The notes: a model not told the origin generated them from the sequence alone. Positions 34,920-44,772 are shown, counted from the stretch's first letter. The stretch is 64,000 bases of DNA from Mesorhizobium shangrilense (GCF_040537815.1 NZ_JBEWSZ010000002.1:854760-918759); one strand, 5' to 3'. Numbers and translations are program-made.

Positions 34920-36302
34920 TTAAAAATCGCAGATCTCTACGGGCGACGCCTTCTCGGATCGATTGCGGGTCAGGACTATCCGGCAACCGGGTGGTCCTTC
35001 GATGACCATATCCATGTCGTGTAAGCGCGCGATCGCCGCCACCAGACTGAGGCCAAGGCCGTTGCCGGGTTCGTGACGGCTTGGCTCCGCGCGGTAGAAG
35101 CGCTTCAGAACCATGATTCTGTCAGCTTCGGAAATGCCCGGACCGCTGTCGCTGACAGAGACGACGTCGGCCGAGCCGCTGCGGACAAGCCGGACCTCGA
35201 CGGAGCCGCCTGCCGGCGTGAATTTGATCGCGTTGTCGATCAGGTTGGCGAAGGCCTCGAAAAGCAGGCTCGGGTCACCACGCGAGGAGCTTGCCGTCTC
35301 ACCCTCGAAGAGGGCACTGATCGTGATGTTCCTGTCGTCCGCCAGCGGCTCGTAGAATTCGACGGCATCGGTGACGATGGCGCCAAGGTCGACGTCGATG
35401 AAGCCGGCCCGCCGCGCGCCATCCTCGATTTCGGAAATACGCAACAGCGCGCCGAAAGTCTTCAATATGCCTTGCGTTTCGGCAATCGCCTCGTCGACGC
35501 TTTCGGCATAGTCGGCAGTGGATGACGACCGCCTTCGCGAACGGTCGAGACCAGCCAGCAGGCGGGTCAGCGGCGTGCGCATTTCATGGGCGATGTTGTC
35601 GCAGACGCCTTTCACTTCGTTCATCAACCGCTGCAGTTCGTCCAGCATCTCGTTGACGACGGCGACAAGCCGCCCGACGTCTCCGCTGCCCCGCATCGGC
35701 AGGCGGCCGGAGAGGTCGCCCTTGACGATGGTGCGGGTCGCCTTGGTGATGTCGTCCAGTTGCCGGACGGCACCCGCGCCGATCAGGATCGCTCCAACCA
35801 ACCCCAGAACCGTCGTCACGCCGCCGGCGAGCAACATTGCGCCGAGCAGGACGTCGCCGAATTCGTTCAACTCGTCGACGCTTTGCGCAACAAGCAGGGT
35901 TTGACCGGTCGGCAATCGCCAGGTCAGCCCGCGAAAGGGCGCCATGGGAAGATGGCTTCCGTGGCCGAACTCGAACGGGGCGGTGGCACTGTCATGTCCG
36001 GCGGGGAAGGGCACCGGGCTGCCGGCGAGGACCTTGCCGGCCGGATCGTAAAGGGTGATCGGCCGCTCGGTGGTGGCGTCGTCGCGCTGGCGGTTGTCCA
36101 GCCTCTGCGCCAGCGCGGTCGCATCGAGACGCGATAGCACCTTCCCCTCACGCTGCACCCACTCGTCGACCCTGTTCGAGAGAAAGCCTTTCACTTCCCA
36201 TGAAATGAAAGCGAAAAGTGTCAGCGACGCCAGGCCGAACAAAGCCAGGAACGCGATCGCCAGCCTGAAGCTGGTTGTCTTGGAGAGGTCAGCCAGCCGC
36301 AT
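34920..36302 (-). CDS. Sensor histidine kinase
   Basis: Protein of 460 residues from ATG 36302 (MRLADLSKT). There are transmembrane helices at about 14-36 and 155-180, a periplasmic sensor region of ~115 residues, HAMP, a HisKA domain with NIAHEMRTPLTRL, and HATPase_c with ANLIDNAIKFTPAGG, SDSGPGIS and NGLGLSLV. The start overlaps the end of its partner response-regulator gene by 14 bp. The longer open frame upstream is read over that gene and was rejected. It is close to the QseC/TctE class; the signal is unknown. Confidence 0.93.
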   Translation of the reverse strand: MRLADLSKTTSFRLAIAFLALFGLASLTLFAFISWEVKGFLSNRVDEWVQREGKVLSRLDATALAQRLDNRQRDDATTERPITLYDPAGKVLAGSPVPFPAGHDSATAPFEFGHGSHLPMAPFRGLTWRLPTGQTLLVAQSVDELNEFGDVLLGAMLLAGGVTTVLGLVGAILIGAGAVRQLDDITKATRTIVKGDLSGRLPMRGSGDVGRLVAVVNEMLDELQRLMNEVKGVCDNIAHEMRTPLTRLLAGLDRSRRRSSSTADYAESVDEAIAETQGILKTFGALLRISEIEDGARRAGFIDVDLGAIVTDAVEFYEPLADDRNITISALFEGETASSSRGDPSLLFEAFANLIDNAIKFTPAGGSVEVRLVRSGSADVVSVSDSGPGISEADRIMVLKRFYRAEPSRHEPGNGLGLSLVAAIARLHDMDMVIEGPPGCRIVLTRNRSEKASPVEICDF

Positions 36303-36972
36303 TGAGGACGTAACCCGAGCCGCGCACCGTCTGGATGACCGACGGCTCGCCGGCCGTGTCGATCTTGCGCCGCAGCTTGCTGACATGCACATCGATGAGA
36401 TTGGTCGGCTCGTCGTAGCGGTAGTGCCAGATCTCCTCGAACAACATGGTGCGCGTCACCACCTGTCCGGCATTGCGGACAAGATATTCCAGGAGCCGGT
36501 ATTCCCTCGGCAACAGGTCGACGAGCTGCCCGTGACGTCGAACGGTGTGCGTCAGAAGGTCCACCTCCAGCGGGCCGGCCCGCAGCACGGATTCGGTTAT
36601 CGGTGCATTGCGCCGGCGAAGCAGGACATCCAGCCTCGCCGTCAGCTCAAGGAAATCGAAAGGCTTGGTCAAATAGTCATCGCCGCCGGCCTTCAGCCCG
36701 CGAACGCGTTCGTCGACGGCCGTCAAGGCGCTGAGGATCAGCACCGGCGCATGGATGCCGGCTGCACGCAGCGCCGCCAGCACGCCCAGTCCGTCGAGGT
36801 CGCCTGGCAGCATGCGATCGAGAACGATGGCATCGTAGGGATCGCTGATCGCTTTCACGAGACCATCACGACCCGTGAAGGCAGTCCGCGTCTCATATCC
36901 ATAGTCGACAAGCGCCGCCTCGATTTCGCGCGAGGTCTGCACATCGTCCTCTATCACCAGTATGGTTGTCAC
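36289..36972 (-). CDS. OmpR family response regulator
   Basis: Protein of 227 residues. Receiver: Glu-Asp-Asp at 8-10, phospho-acceptor Asp 52 in VLDRMLPGDLDG, and Lys in YLTKPFDF. The C-terminal OmpR-type winged helix includes PREYRLLEYLVRNAGQVVTR and DVHVSKLRRKID. It precedes and overlaps the kinase gene, a standard two-component arrangement. It diverges from a third response regulator at 37337, so the 364-bp region between probably holds promoters for both. Confidence 0.93.
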   Translation of the reverse strand: MTTILVIEDDVQTSREIEAALVDYGYETRTAFTGRDGLVKAISDPYDAIVLDRMLPGDLDGLGVLAALRAAGIHAPVLILSALTAVDERVRGLKAGGDDYLTKPFDFLELTARLDVLLRRRNAPITESVLRAGPLEVDLLTHTVRRHGQLVDLLPREYRLLEYLVRNAGQVVTRTMLFEEIWHYRYDEPTNLIDVHVSKLRRKIDTAGEPSVIQTVRGSGYVLNAAG

Positions 36973-37336
36973 ACTGCACTCCGACGGCGGGCAAGATCAT
37001 GCCGCTGCTTGCGTATGGTATTCCTTATAGACGCATCATAGACGCATCCGACCTAGATCAGTTTCGCGCCAACATTAAATCGGATTCATGTTTGATTCCG
37101 GAAAGCCCATGCGGAAGCTCCACAGCGGCTGCGAACTGGCGGGCTTGGCGAGACTGAGAAAATCTGGTCATGGTCGCCTCCCGCGCCTATGTTTTGCGGG
37201 AGATGCAAATCCGGTCGGTGCGTTTGGCGTCAGCCTGATCCCGGGAAGCTCGGTTTCTCCTTCCAGATCCTCTGATCCGGCAATTTCGCCATATCATGGG
37301 AGCGGTTCATCTTCCGGCGGCGAGAATGGCGGTCCG
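36973..37336. promoter_or_regulatory. Divergent promoter region between two response regulators
   Basis: About 360 bp between the two-component operon (-) and the response regulator of the efflux operon (+). The open frame from 37088 that leads into the efflux regulator has no receiver-domain sequence before 37337 and is read as upstream DNA. No unambiguous palindrome was found. This is the likely control region for both units. Confidence 0.45.
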
Positions 37337-38017
37337 ATGCGTATCCTGATTGTCGAAGACGATGAAAAGACGGCGAGTTACCTGAAGCGCGGGCTTTCGG
37401 AAGCCGGCCATGTCGTCGACCGCGCCCGCGACGGCGCGACGGGTCTGGCCATGGCGCTGGAAGACATCTACGACGTTCTGGTCCTCGACAGGATGCTTCC
37501 GCAGATGGACGGCATCGAATTGGTCAAAGGCATCCGCGCCCATGGCAACCAGGTGCCGGTGTTGATGTTGAGCGCCCGTGCCAGCACGCAAGACAGGATC
37601 GAAGGCCTGCAGGCGGGATGCGACGACTACATCGCCAAGCCCTATGCCTTCTCGGAGATCCTGGCGCGGCTCGACGCGCTGGCAAGGCGCGTCCAGCCGA
37701 CAAGGCGGCAGGCGGTACTGAAGGTCGGCGATCTGGAGCTTGATCTGCTTGGCCGGCGCGCGGTGCGCGGCGCACGCCACATCGATCTCCAGTACCGGGA
37801 GTTCCTGTTGCTGGAGCTGCTGATGCGCCACGCCGGCCAGATCGTGACGCGTTCGATGCTGCTCGAAACGGCATGGCCCTATGATTTCGAACCGCGCGGC
37901 AACGTCATCGACATGCATATCCACCGCTTGCGCGGCAAGGTGGATGAGGGGTTCGCCGCCCCGCTGATCCACACGGTGCAGGGCTCGGGCTACGTTCTCA
38001 GTCCGCAGCGGCCCTAG
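37337..38017 (+). CDS. OmpR family response regulator upstream of RND pump
   Basis: Protein of 226 residues from ATG 37337. Receiver: VEDDE at 6-10, phospho-acceptor Asp 51 in VLDRMLPQMDG, and Lys in YIAKPYAFSE. The winged helix includes YREFLLLELLMRHAGQIVTR and DMHIHRLRGKVD. This is the CopR/CzcR-like branch that usually precedes a sensor kinase gene, but here the next gene is an RND adaptor, so no cognate kinase is adjacent. The kinase at 34920 or another in the genome may serve it. Confidence 0.93.
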   Translation: MRILIVEDDEKTASYLKRGLSEAGHVVDRARDGATGLAMALEDIYDVLVLDRMLPQMDGIELVKGIRAHGNQVPVLMLSARASTQDRIEGLQAGCDDYIAKPYAFSEILARLDALARRVQPTRRQAVLKVGDLELDLLGRRAVRGARHIDLQYREFLLLELLMRHAGQIVTRSMLLETAWPYDFEPRGNVIDMHIHRLRGKVDEGFAAPLIHTVQGSGYVLSPQRP

Positions 38018-38207
38018 CGTTTTTTCCTACCTGAACGATATTTCATGTTCGGGCGAACGGCCCGACATGAACGGGACCCCATGGTGATTGTGCAATGCAA
38101 CATTTGCACTGCGCTGCCTGTCGAGAAGCGGGACGCCGGCCCGACAATTCTCTCCAATTTGAAGGGATGCCCGCACATTTGATGCGGCACGCCGTCGAAG
38201 CAGAGAA
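38018..38207. promoter_or_regulatory. Leader region of the RND operon with two inverted repeats
   Basis: A hairpin with 10-bp arms and one bulged base lies at 38044-38069 (CATGTTCGGGC / GCCCGACATG). A second inverted repeat, GTGCAA / TTGCAC, is at 38090-38109. Either may bind the response regulator or act in the transcript leader. No T tract follows the first hairpin, so simple termination after the regulator gene is not supported. Confidence 0.45.
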
Positions 38208-39485
38208 ATGCCAGCCGTCCCTTTCGCCGCAACGACAGTCGAACCGATGGAGACCCCTGTGCGCGACGACCCCGAAAACCAAGACAACCAGACAGATGCC
38301 GGCCAGCCGACAGACAATCAGGGGCCCGCTTCCCGTACGGTACGGTGGCTGGCGCTCGGCGCGATCCTTGTCGTGGCGGCAGGTGCTGGAGCACTGACGC
38401 TACGCCAGGGGGACACCGCGCCGCTTGCCAAGATCGCCGCCGCACCTATCCCGGTCACGGCGGCCCTTGCCACTGTACGCGACCTGCCGATCGCGCGAAC
38501 CGGGCTCGGCACCGTGCTTCCGCTGAACCAGGTCGACGTCAAGGCTAGGGTGGACGGCCAGATACAGCGCATCTTCTTCAGCGAAGGACAGGAGGTGAAG
38601 GCCGGCGACGTCCTTGCGCAGATCGATCCGCGCGCCTATGCCGCGCAACTGGCGCAGGCGCAGGCCACCTTGCACAAGGATGCGGCGCAGCTTGCCAATG
38701 CGCGCGCCGATGAAGCACGGGCGACGAAGCTCACCCAGTCCGGCGCCGGCACCACGCAGGCAGCCGACACGGCCCGCGCCCAGGTTGCGGTCATGCAGGC
38801 GACGGTTGACGGCGACCAGGCCGCGGTCGATACCGCCAAGCTCAATCTCGACTATGCGACGATCACCGCGCCGATCTCCGGGCGCGTGGGCCTTAAGCAG
38901 GCCAATGAAGGTACGCTGGTGCATGCCAATGACGCCACCGGCATCGTCACCATCACGCAGATGCAACCGATCTCCGTGCAGTTCTCGCTGCCCCAGGACC
39001 AGTTGCCCGACCTTCAGTCCGGTCAGTCCGCCGGCTCGCTTCCGGTTGCCGCCGACGCCAGGGACGGCTCGAGGAAGATCGCCGACGGCAAGCTGACGGC
39101 CATCGACAGCCAGATCGACACGACGACCGGCATGGTCAAGCTGAAAGCCGAATTCGACAACAGCGACAAGGTGTTATGGCCGGGAGCGCTGGTGACGGTC
39201 CAGGTCGGCGTGCGCACCGAGCACAACGCTGTCGTGCTGCCTTCAGCCGCGGTACAGAACGGCCAGGCCGGGCCTTTCGTCTTCGTCGTCAAGCCGGACA
39301 ACACTGTTACCATCGCCAAGGTGACCACAGGCGACGTAGTCGGCGACCTCACCACGCTGACCTCCGGCGCGGCCGCCGGCGACAACATCGTGGTGTCGGG
39401 ACAATCTCGCCTGACCGAAGGGACGAGCGTGAAGGTGACGCAGGCTGATGAACCGTCCCAGAAGGTGGCGCTGGAGACGAAATGA
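38208..39485 (+). CDS. RND efflux periplasmic adaptor subunit (MdtA-like)
   Basis: Protein of up to 425 residues; ATG 38247 (METPVRDD) is an alternative start. A signal anchor lies at about 47-65 (WLALGAILVVAAGAG). The membrane-fusion fold follows: lipoyl half VDVKARVDGQIQRIFFSEGQEVKAGD, an alpha-helical hairpin (about 145-215), the second lipoyl half TAPISGRVGLKQANEG, and beta-barrel and membrane-proximal domains. It bridges the RND pump and an outer-membrane channel. The stop overlaps the pump gene by 4 bp. No outer-membrane factor gene is in the operon. Confidence 0.92.
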   Translation: MPAVPFAATTVEPMETPVRDDPENQDNQTDAGQPTDNQGPASRTVRWLALGAILVVAAGAGALTLRQGDTAPLAKIAAAPIPVTAALATVRDLPIARTGLGTVLPLNQVDVKARVDGQIQRIFFSEGQEVKAGDVLAQIDPRAYAAQLAQAQATLHKDAAQLANARADEARATKLTQSGAGTTQAADTARAQVAVMQATVDGDQAAVDTAKLNLDYATITAPISGRVGLKQANEGTLVHANDATGIVTITQMQPISVQFSLPQDQLPDLQSGQSAGSLPVAADARDGSRKIADGKLTAIDSQIDTTTGMVKLKAEFDNSDKVLWPGALVTVQVGVRTEHNAVVLPSAAVQNGQAGPFVFVVKPDNTVTIAKVTTGDVVGDLTTLTSGAAAGDNIVVSGQSRLTEGTSVKVTQADEPSQKVALETK

Positions 39486-42400
39486 TGAGCATCTCGGAAC
39501 TCTTCATCCGGCGCCGCGTCGGCAGCTGCCTGCTGGCGCTCGGCGTCCTGATGTTGGGCGCGGTGGCTTATTTCAGCCTGCCGGTGGCGCCGTTGCCGCA
39601 GATCGACTTCCCGACGATCGAGGTTGAGGCGCAAGTTCCCGGCGCCAGTGCTGACACGATGGCGAACACGGTTGCGACACCGCTGGAAAACTCGCTGTCG
39701 AGCGTTTCCGGCGTCACCCAGATGACGTCGTCCAGCTCGTCGGGACGCACCACGATCGTCATGCAGTTCGACCTGTCGCGCGACATCAATGCTGCCGCGC
39801 AGGATGTGCAGGCGGCGATCTCGGCGACCAGCGGATCATTGCCCAAGAGCATGACCAGCCCGCCGACATACCACAAGGTCAATCCGGCGGAAGCGACGCT
39901 GCTGACGCTCTCGCTGAGCTCCGACGTCATGGCGACGACCGAGCTCGACCACTATGCAGAGGACGTCATCGCCCAGCAGCTGTCGCAGATGACGGGCGTT
40001 GGCCTCGTCGATTTTCACGGGCCGCAACGCCCATCGGTGCGCATCCGGCTCGATCCCGACAAGGTTGCCGCGCGGGGCCTCACGCTGGAGGACGTGCGCA
40101 CCGTCATCGGCCAGCAGACGGTCAATGCGCCCAAAGGCTCGCTCAGTGGCGATGGGCGCACCGTCGTGCTCGACGCCACCGATCAGCTTGTCGATGTGCC
40201 GGCCTATCAGGGAATGGTGGTGGCCTATCGCAACGGCGCGCCGATCTTGCTTGGCGACCTCGGCACGGTTCTCACCGCGCCCGAGGACACGCACCAGGCG
40301 GCCTGGCTGCAGGGCACGCGCTCGGTGATGATCGATATCCACAAGCAGGCCGGCTTCAACGTGCTGAGCACCATCCAGTCGATCAAGGACCGACTGCCGG
40401 CGCTGTCACAAAGCCTGCCGGCATCGATCAAGCTGACGGTGGTGGGCGACCGCACCCAGATCATCCAGGCATCCGTCACCGATGTGCAATACACGATGCT
40501 GATCACCATAGCGCTGGTGGTCGGCGTGATCTTCGTGTTCCTGCGCAATTTCTGGGCGACGGTGATTCCGAGCATCACGATTCCGCTGTCGCTGTTTGGC
40601 ACGTTCTGCGTGATGTATCTGCTCGGCTACAGTCTGGATAACCTCTCGTTGATGGGCCTGGTCATCGCGGTGGGTTTCGTCGTCGACGACGCGATCGTCG
40701 TCATCGAGAACATCACCCGCCATCTCGAAATGGGCAAGTCGAAGATCAAGGCGGCGATAGACGGCGCGCGCGAGGTCACCTTCACAATCATCTCGATGAC
40801 CATCTCGCTGATTGCTGTCTTCATCCCCATCCTGTTGATGGGCGGTGTGGTCGGCCGCCTGTTCCGCGAATTCGCGGTGACGGTGAGTATCGCCATCCTG
40901 ATATCGGGCCTGGTTTCGTTGACCGTGACGCCGATGCTGTGCGCCTGGCTGATCAAGCCTGACCACGACCGGCAGCATGGACGGTTCTATCGATGGTCGG
41001 AACGGGGATTCCAGGCCGTAACCAACGGCTATGTGCGCTGCCTGGACGTCGTGCTGGCGCATCGCACACTGATGCTGCTGGTTACAGTGGGCACGCTGGC
41101 ACTGACGCTGTGGCTCTACACGATCACGCCGAAGGGGTTCCTGCCAGAGCAGGATACCGGATACATCCAGGGGCAGGCACAGGCGGCCACCGACATTTCC
41201 TTCGAGGCGATGTCGACGAAGATGCAACAGCTCGGCGCCATCGTGCAGAAGGATCCCGATGTCGACAACGTCGGCTTCTGGATCAACCCCAGCCCGTCGG
41301 TCAGCGTCGGACAGATCCAGGTCAATCTCAAGCCTTTTGGACAGCGCAAGGCCAGCGCCAGGCAGGTGATGGCTCGACTGAAGTCGGCAGCGGCCAACAT
41401 CGAGGGCCTGACTCTGAACATGCGGATCCGCCAGGACATTCAGATCGGTGGGCGCCAGGGCGCGGCACAATACCAATATACGCTGCAAAGCGGCGATACC
41501 GCCGAACTCGACAAATGGGCGACGACCATGAAAAAGGCGATCACGGCGCTGCCTGGCCTGCTCGACGTGTCTTCGGACGCGCAGCCGGCGGCGACCAGCG
41601 CGACGCTCGATATCGACCGCCCGACGGCGGCGCGGCTCGGCGTCAGCGTGCAGGCGATCGACGACGTCCTCTACGACGCCTTCGGCCAGCGGCAGGTCGC
41701 TACCTTGTTCACGCAGGTCAGCCAGTACCATGTGGTGCTGGAGCTCGATCCGAGCTTCCAGCTAAACACGGACGCTCTGACCCGCCTGTATGTCCGCTCC
41801 TCGACGACGCAGAAGCTGATTCCCTTGAGTATGCTGGCGAGCGTAAAGAACGGCGTCCTGCCGGTAACGATCAACCACCAGGGCTCACTGCCGGCGACGA
41901 CGCTGTCGTTCAACCTGGCACCCGGCGTGTCGCTCAGTGACGCGGTGACAACAATCCACGCCGCGGAAATCAATGCCGGAATGCCGGTCAGTGTCACCGG
42001 CTCTTTCCAGGGCACGGCGCAGGCCTTCCAGGATTCACTGGCGAGCCAGCCCTGGTTGATCCTGGCGGCCGTCATCGCGGTCTATATCGTGCTCGGCGTC
42101 CTCTACGAGAGCGCGATCCACCCGTTGACCATCATTTCGACGCTGCCGTCGGCGGGGCTCGGTGCGCTGCTGGCGCTGTTGCTGTTTGGGCAGGACCTGT
42201 CGATCATGGGCATGATCGGGATCATCCTGTTGATTGGCATCGTCAAGAAGAATGCGATCATGATGATCGACTTCGCGCTGGAGGCGGAGCGTGAACAAGG
42301 GCTCAGTCCGACCGAATCGATCCGGCAGGCATGCCTGATGCGTTTCCGGCCGATCATGATGACGACACTGGCCGCGCTGCTTGGCGCCTTGCCGCTGGCA

Positions 42401-42610
42401 CTTGGCCATGGCCCCGGCGCGGAACTTCGCGTGCCTTTGGGAATAGCGATTGTCGGCGGACTCGTGATCTCGCAGATACTGACCCTGTTCACGACGCCGG
42501 TCATCTATCTGACCTTCGACCGGTTCGCCGGTCGGCGAGGAAAGCCGGCGGCGAAGGCTGCACCCGCCCTCCCCGAGGTAGCGGGCTTTGGGTCAAAGCC
42601 GACTGGATGA
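39482..42610 (+). CDS. RND efflux pump permease (MdtB/MdtC-like)
   Basis: Protein of 1042 residues of the AcrB/MdtB superfamily (HAE1 group). It has an N-terminal helix (SCLLALGVLMLGAVAYF), a large periplasmic loop, the helix 4 proton-relay motif GFVVDDAIVVIEN, a second periplasmic loop and the C-terminal repeat GIVKKNAIMMIDFALE. The length is normal. It exports drugs or other amphiphiles with the adaptor encoded just upstream. The short insertion-free loops and the MdtC-like N-terminus suggest a multidrug rather than a heavy-metal pump. Confidence 0.94.
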   Translation: MMSISELFIRRRVGSCLLALGVLMLGAVAYFSLPVAPLPQIDFPTIEVEAQVPGASADTMANTVATPLENSLSSVSGVTQMTSSSSSGRTTIVMQFDLSRDINAAAQDVQAAISATSGSLPKSMTSPPTYHKVNPAEATLLTLSLSSDVMATTELDHYAEDVIAQQLSQMTGVGLVDFHGPQRPSVRIRLDPDKVAARGLTLEDVRTVIGQQTVNAPKGSLSGDGRTVVLDATDQLVDVPAYQGMVVAYRNGAPILLGDLGTVLTAPEDTHQAAWLQGTRSVMIDIHKQAGFNVLSTIQSIKDRLPALSQSLPASIKLTVVGDRTQIIQASVTDVQYTMLITIALVVGVIFVFLRNFWATVIPSITIPLSLFGTFCVMYLLGYSLDNLSLMGLVIAVGFVVDDAIVVIENITRHLEMGKSKIKAAIDGAREVTFTIISMTISLIAVFIPILLMGGVVGRLFREFAVTVSIAILISGLVSLTVTPMLCAWLIKPDHDRQHGRFYRWSERGFQAVTNGYVRCLDVVLAHRTLMLLVTVGTLALTLWLYTITPKGFLPEQDTGYIQGQAQAATDISFEAMSTKMQQLGAIVQKDPDVDNVGFWINPSPSVSVGQIQVNLKPFGQRKASARQVMARLKSAAANIEGLTLNMRIRQDIQIGGRQGAAQYQYTLQSGDTAELDKWATTMKKAITALPGLLDVSSDAQPAATSATLDIDRPTAARLGVSVQAIDDVLYDAFGQRQVATLFTQVSQYHVVLELDPSFQLNTDALTRLYVRSSTTQKLIPLSMLASVKNGVLPVTINHQGSLPATTLSFNLAPGVSLSDAVTTIHAAEINAGMPVSVTGSFQGTAQAFQDSLASQPWLILAAVIAVYIVLGVLYESAIHPLTIISTLPSAGLGALLALLLFGQDLSIMGMIGIILLIGIVKKNAIMMIDFALEAEREQGLSPTESIRQACLMRFRPIMMTTLAALLGALPLALGHGPGAELRVPLGIAIVGGLVISQILTLFTTPVIYLTFDRFAGRRGKPAAKAAPALPEVAGFGSKPTG

Positions 42611-43036
42611 TCCGCTTCAGAGTTCCGTCGCCGTCGATGTTGGCAGCGGCGACCTCCAGCAGTGAGCTGATGCGCCGCCAACCCCAACGCTGCCTGCGGC
42701 GACGCATCGATCGAACCCTGCAGAAGAAGCAGATTTTCAGCGCCGATCTTGCTGACCAAGGCTTCCGCTTGTGGTTTGATTTCTGCAGGCAAATCTTGAA
42801 CGGCAACGATCACTACGTTGGTGAAATTCTAAGCAGACAATGGGGCGGTCCGCAAAATGCCTGTAGTCTGGCCGTTATCGATTTTTGCGAACGGTGCACG
42901 CGATAGGCCAGGCGACCAGCCCGAGCGCGAAAGCTTACCAAATTGTATGGTCGAAGAGATTAGCTGGAAAGGCGTGACGCACCATATCTAGGCTTTGCGC
43001 AAGGCGGATAACCGAGACCTATCGAAGGATTTTCAG
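42611..43036. other. Intergenic region after the RND gene
   Basis: About 430 bp. A minus-strand frame that starts at 42813 (MIVAVQDLPAEIKPQ) looks coding for about 50 residues. It then appears to continue in another phase with LLEVAAANIDGDGTLKRII, again hinting at a frameshifted small gene; the family is unknown. The last 40 bp contain the leader of the Tim44-domain gene, with GAAGGA at 43024-43029 as ribosome site. Confidence 0.4.
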
Positions 43037-44002
43037 ATGCCTAAGTTACGGCTGATCCAAGTAGCGTCGATATTGTTGATACTGTCGACGGCACTTGGGA
43101 GCATATCGCTCAACCCGGCAGAAGCACGCAGCGGCGGCAGTTTCGGCAGTCGCGGCAGCCGGACTTTCCAGGCACCAGCCCCCACGACCACCGCACCGTA
43201 TACCGCGCCGGTAAAGCGCTCGATGACGCCGAACACCGTCCAGCCGGCGTCACCGTCGCCGCCGTCGCTTGCTCAGCCGCGTCCAAGTTTTTGGAGCGGC
43301 TTCGGTGGAGGGTTGGTTGGCGGATTGGTCGGAGGGCTGGTCTTCAATGGCATTTTTGGCATGATGTTCGGCCACGGATTCGGCGGCATCGGTGGCGGCC
43401 TCAGCTTCATAATCCAGTTGTTGCTGATCGGCGGCGTCGCCATGTTGGCAATGCGGTTCTTCAACCGAAACAATATGGCTCCGGCCGATGTGAGAAGTCC
43501 CGGCTTTCCGTTTGGCCAACAGGGTTTTGGAACCAGCGCGCAAGCCTACAGCCCGCCTGCCGCCACCGGCACTGGAGCAGGTGGCGCGGACGAAATCGGG
43601 ATTACCGACGCCGATCGTTCTGCGTTCGAACGCATTCTCGCGGACCTACAGGCCGCGTTCACCCGCGAGGACCACCAGGGGCTACGCCGGCTGACAACAC
43701 CGGAGATGGTCTCCTACCTCTCCGAGGAATTGGCGGATAACGCCACCAAGGGCCTGAAGAACGAAGTATCAAATCTTCAGTTCTTGAATGGTGAAGTTTC
43801 CGAAGCGTGGCGTGAGGGCATGCGCGATTATGCGACGGTCGCAATGCGCTGGTCTGCCATAGATGTGATGCGCAACCGTCAAACGGGTGCCATCGAAAAG
43901 GGAGATCCCAACAATCCTGTCGAAACAACGGAGTTGTGGACCTTCACGCGTGAGACTGGGCAACCATGGCTGCTTTCCGCGATCCAGGAAACGGCCGGTT
44001 GA
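43037..44002 (+). CDS. Tim44-like domain membrane protein
   Basis: Protein of 321 residues from ATG 43037. An export signal (ILLILSTALGSISLNPAEA) is followed by a Ser/Pro/Thr-rich linker, a Gly-rich hydrophobic hairpin with repeated GGLVGGLVGGLV and a second helix (IIQLLLIGGVAMLAMRFF). The C-terminal ~140 residues have the NTF2-like Tim44/MRPL45 fold (FERILADLQAAFTREDHQGLRRLTTPEM ... WTFTRETGQPW). Such proteins are common in Rhizobiales; their function is not known. It stands alone, and its 3' end lies 125 bp from the trbI remnant. Confidence 0.85.
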   Translation: MPKLRLIQVASILLILSTALGSISLNPAEARSGGSFGSRGSRTFQAPAPTTTAPYTAPVKRSMTPNTVQPASPSPPSLAQPRPSFWSGFGGGLVGGLVGGLVFNGIFGMMFGHGFGGIGGGLSFIIQLLLIGGVAMLAMRFFNRNNMAPADVRSPGFPFGQQGFGTSAQAYSPPAATGTGAGGADEIGITDADRSAFERILADLQAAFTREDHQGLRRLTTPEMVSYLSEELADNATKGLKNEVSNLQFLNGEVSEAWREGMRDYATVAMRWSAIDVMRNRQTGAIEKGDPNNPVETTELWTFTRETGQPWLLSAIQETAG

Positions 44003-44126
44003 AGGCAACGACGCCTCTGCAGTCGAAGAGGCAGGATTGCCCTATCGCGTCATGAGCACCATTTCGCGCTCGGCGCGCGGGGTTTCACGGACTAGATGTT
44101 TTGACGGAAGCGTATCCAGCGTTGTT

Positions 44127-44340
44127 GAGGACGAGGTCGATCATCAGTGGGGTCAGTTGTTTCGGGCCGCAGCGCTGTCGACGTTGTTGGGCGTCGGCTC
44201 CAGCCTCGGTTCCAGCAGATCGTTCGCAATCAGCTTAACGTCCAGCCGACGCTCACCATCCGACCGGGTTTCCCGGTCCGCATCATCGTCAACCGCGACC
44301 TTGTGCTCGCGCCGTATGGCACGCGGAAGGATCCGTCATG
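44127..44340 (+). pseudogene. trbI: trbI 3'-end remnant (second copy)
   Basis: Nucleotide match to the end of trbI (7021-7307). Encoded residues DEVDHQWGQLFRAAALSTLLGVGSSLGSS appear first; after a 70-bp deletion relative to the first copy the match resumes with QQIVRNQLNVQPTLTIRPGF to the stop. The deletion lies between two CAGCA repeats in the first copy (7109-7113 and 7179-7183) and changes the phase, so the fragment is non-functional. The match begins abruptly at about 44127; upstream sequence is unrelated. Confidence 0.88.
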
Positions 44341-44772
44341 ACCAAGCTCAAACTTTCCGCCATCCCTGATGATCGCCCGGTCAAAGTCATAGTAGAACTG
44401 CCTGCCGCTGTTCACCGCGATCTTGCGGCATATACCGAGGTGCTCGGTCGCGAGACGGGGCAGACAGTCGCCGACCCGGCGAAGCTCATCGCGCCAATGC
44501 TGGCTCGGTTCATGATGACTGACAGGGCGTTCAGTCGGGCCCGTCGCAATACCAAGCCAGGGCGAGTGTGTCGCCGCGCGCTATGTCTTCGCAAGACGGA
44601 GGATGACATCCGGGCGGCTCCGAATGAAGTCGACAACTATATCCAAAAGCTCGGTTGCATGCACGGAGGCATCGAAGTCGGCTGCCAGGTTGCCGGCTTG
44701 TCCCTTCTTGGCTGTCGCGACCATTGCAAGTGTACCGTCGAGTTCTGCCAGAACGCGACGAAGGTTGCCTAG
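44338..44772 (+). CDS. DUF2274 gene, probably with chimeric 3' end
   Basis: The first ~76 residues match the DUF2274 family found after trbI: MTKLKLSAIPDDRPVKV, the VELPAAVHRDLAAYTEVLGRETG ribbon-helix-helix-like segment and KLIAPMLARFM...DRAFSRARR. Normal family members end near here, but this frame runs on to 44772, antisense to a truncated LysR gene. The 3' end has therefore probably been replaced at about 44565-44585. The 5' overlap with the trbI stop is preserved. It may still give a functional DUF2274 domain. Confidence 0.6.
   Translation: MTKLKLSAIPDDRPVKVIVELPAAVHRDLAAYTEVLGRETGQTVADPAKLIAPMLARFMMTDRAFSRARRNTKPGRVCRRALCLRKTEDDIRAAPNEVDNYIQKLGCMHGGIEVGCQVAGLSLLGCRDHCKCTVEFCQNATKVA

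Noticed and set aside
39023..39634. Long minus-strand frames across the RND adaptor and pump
   Set aside because: They are antisense shadows of clearly recognised plus-strand genes in GC-rich DNA and show no domains.
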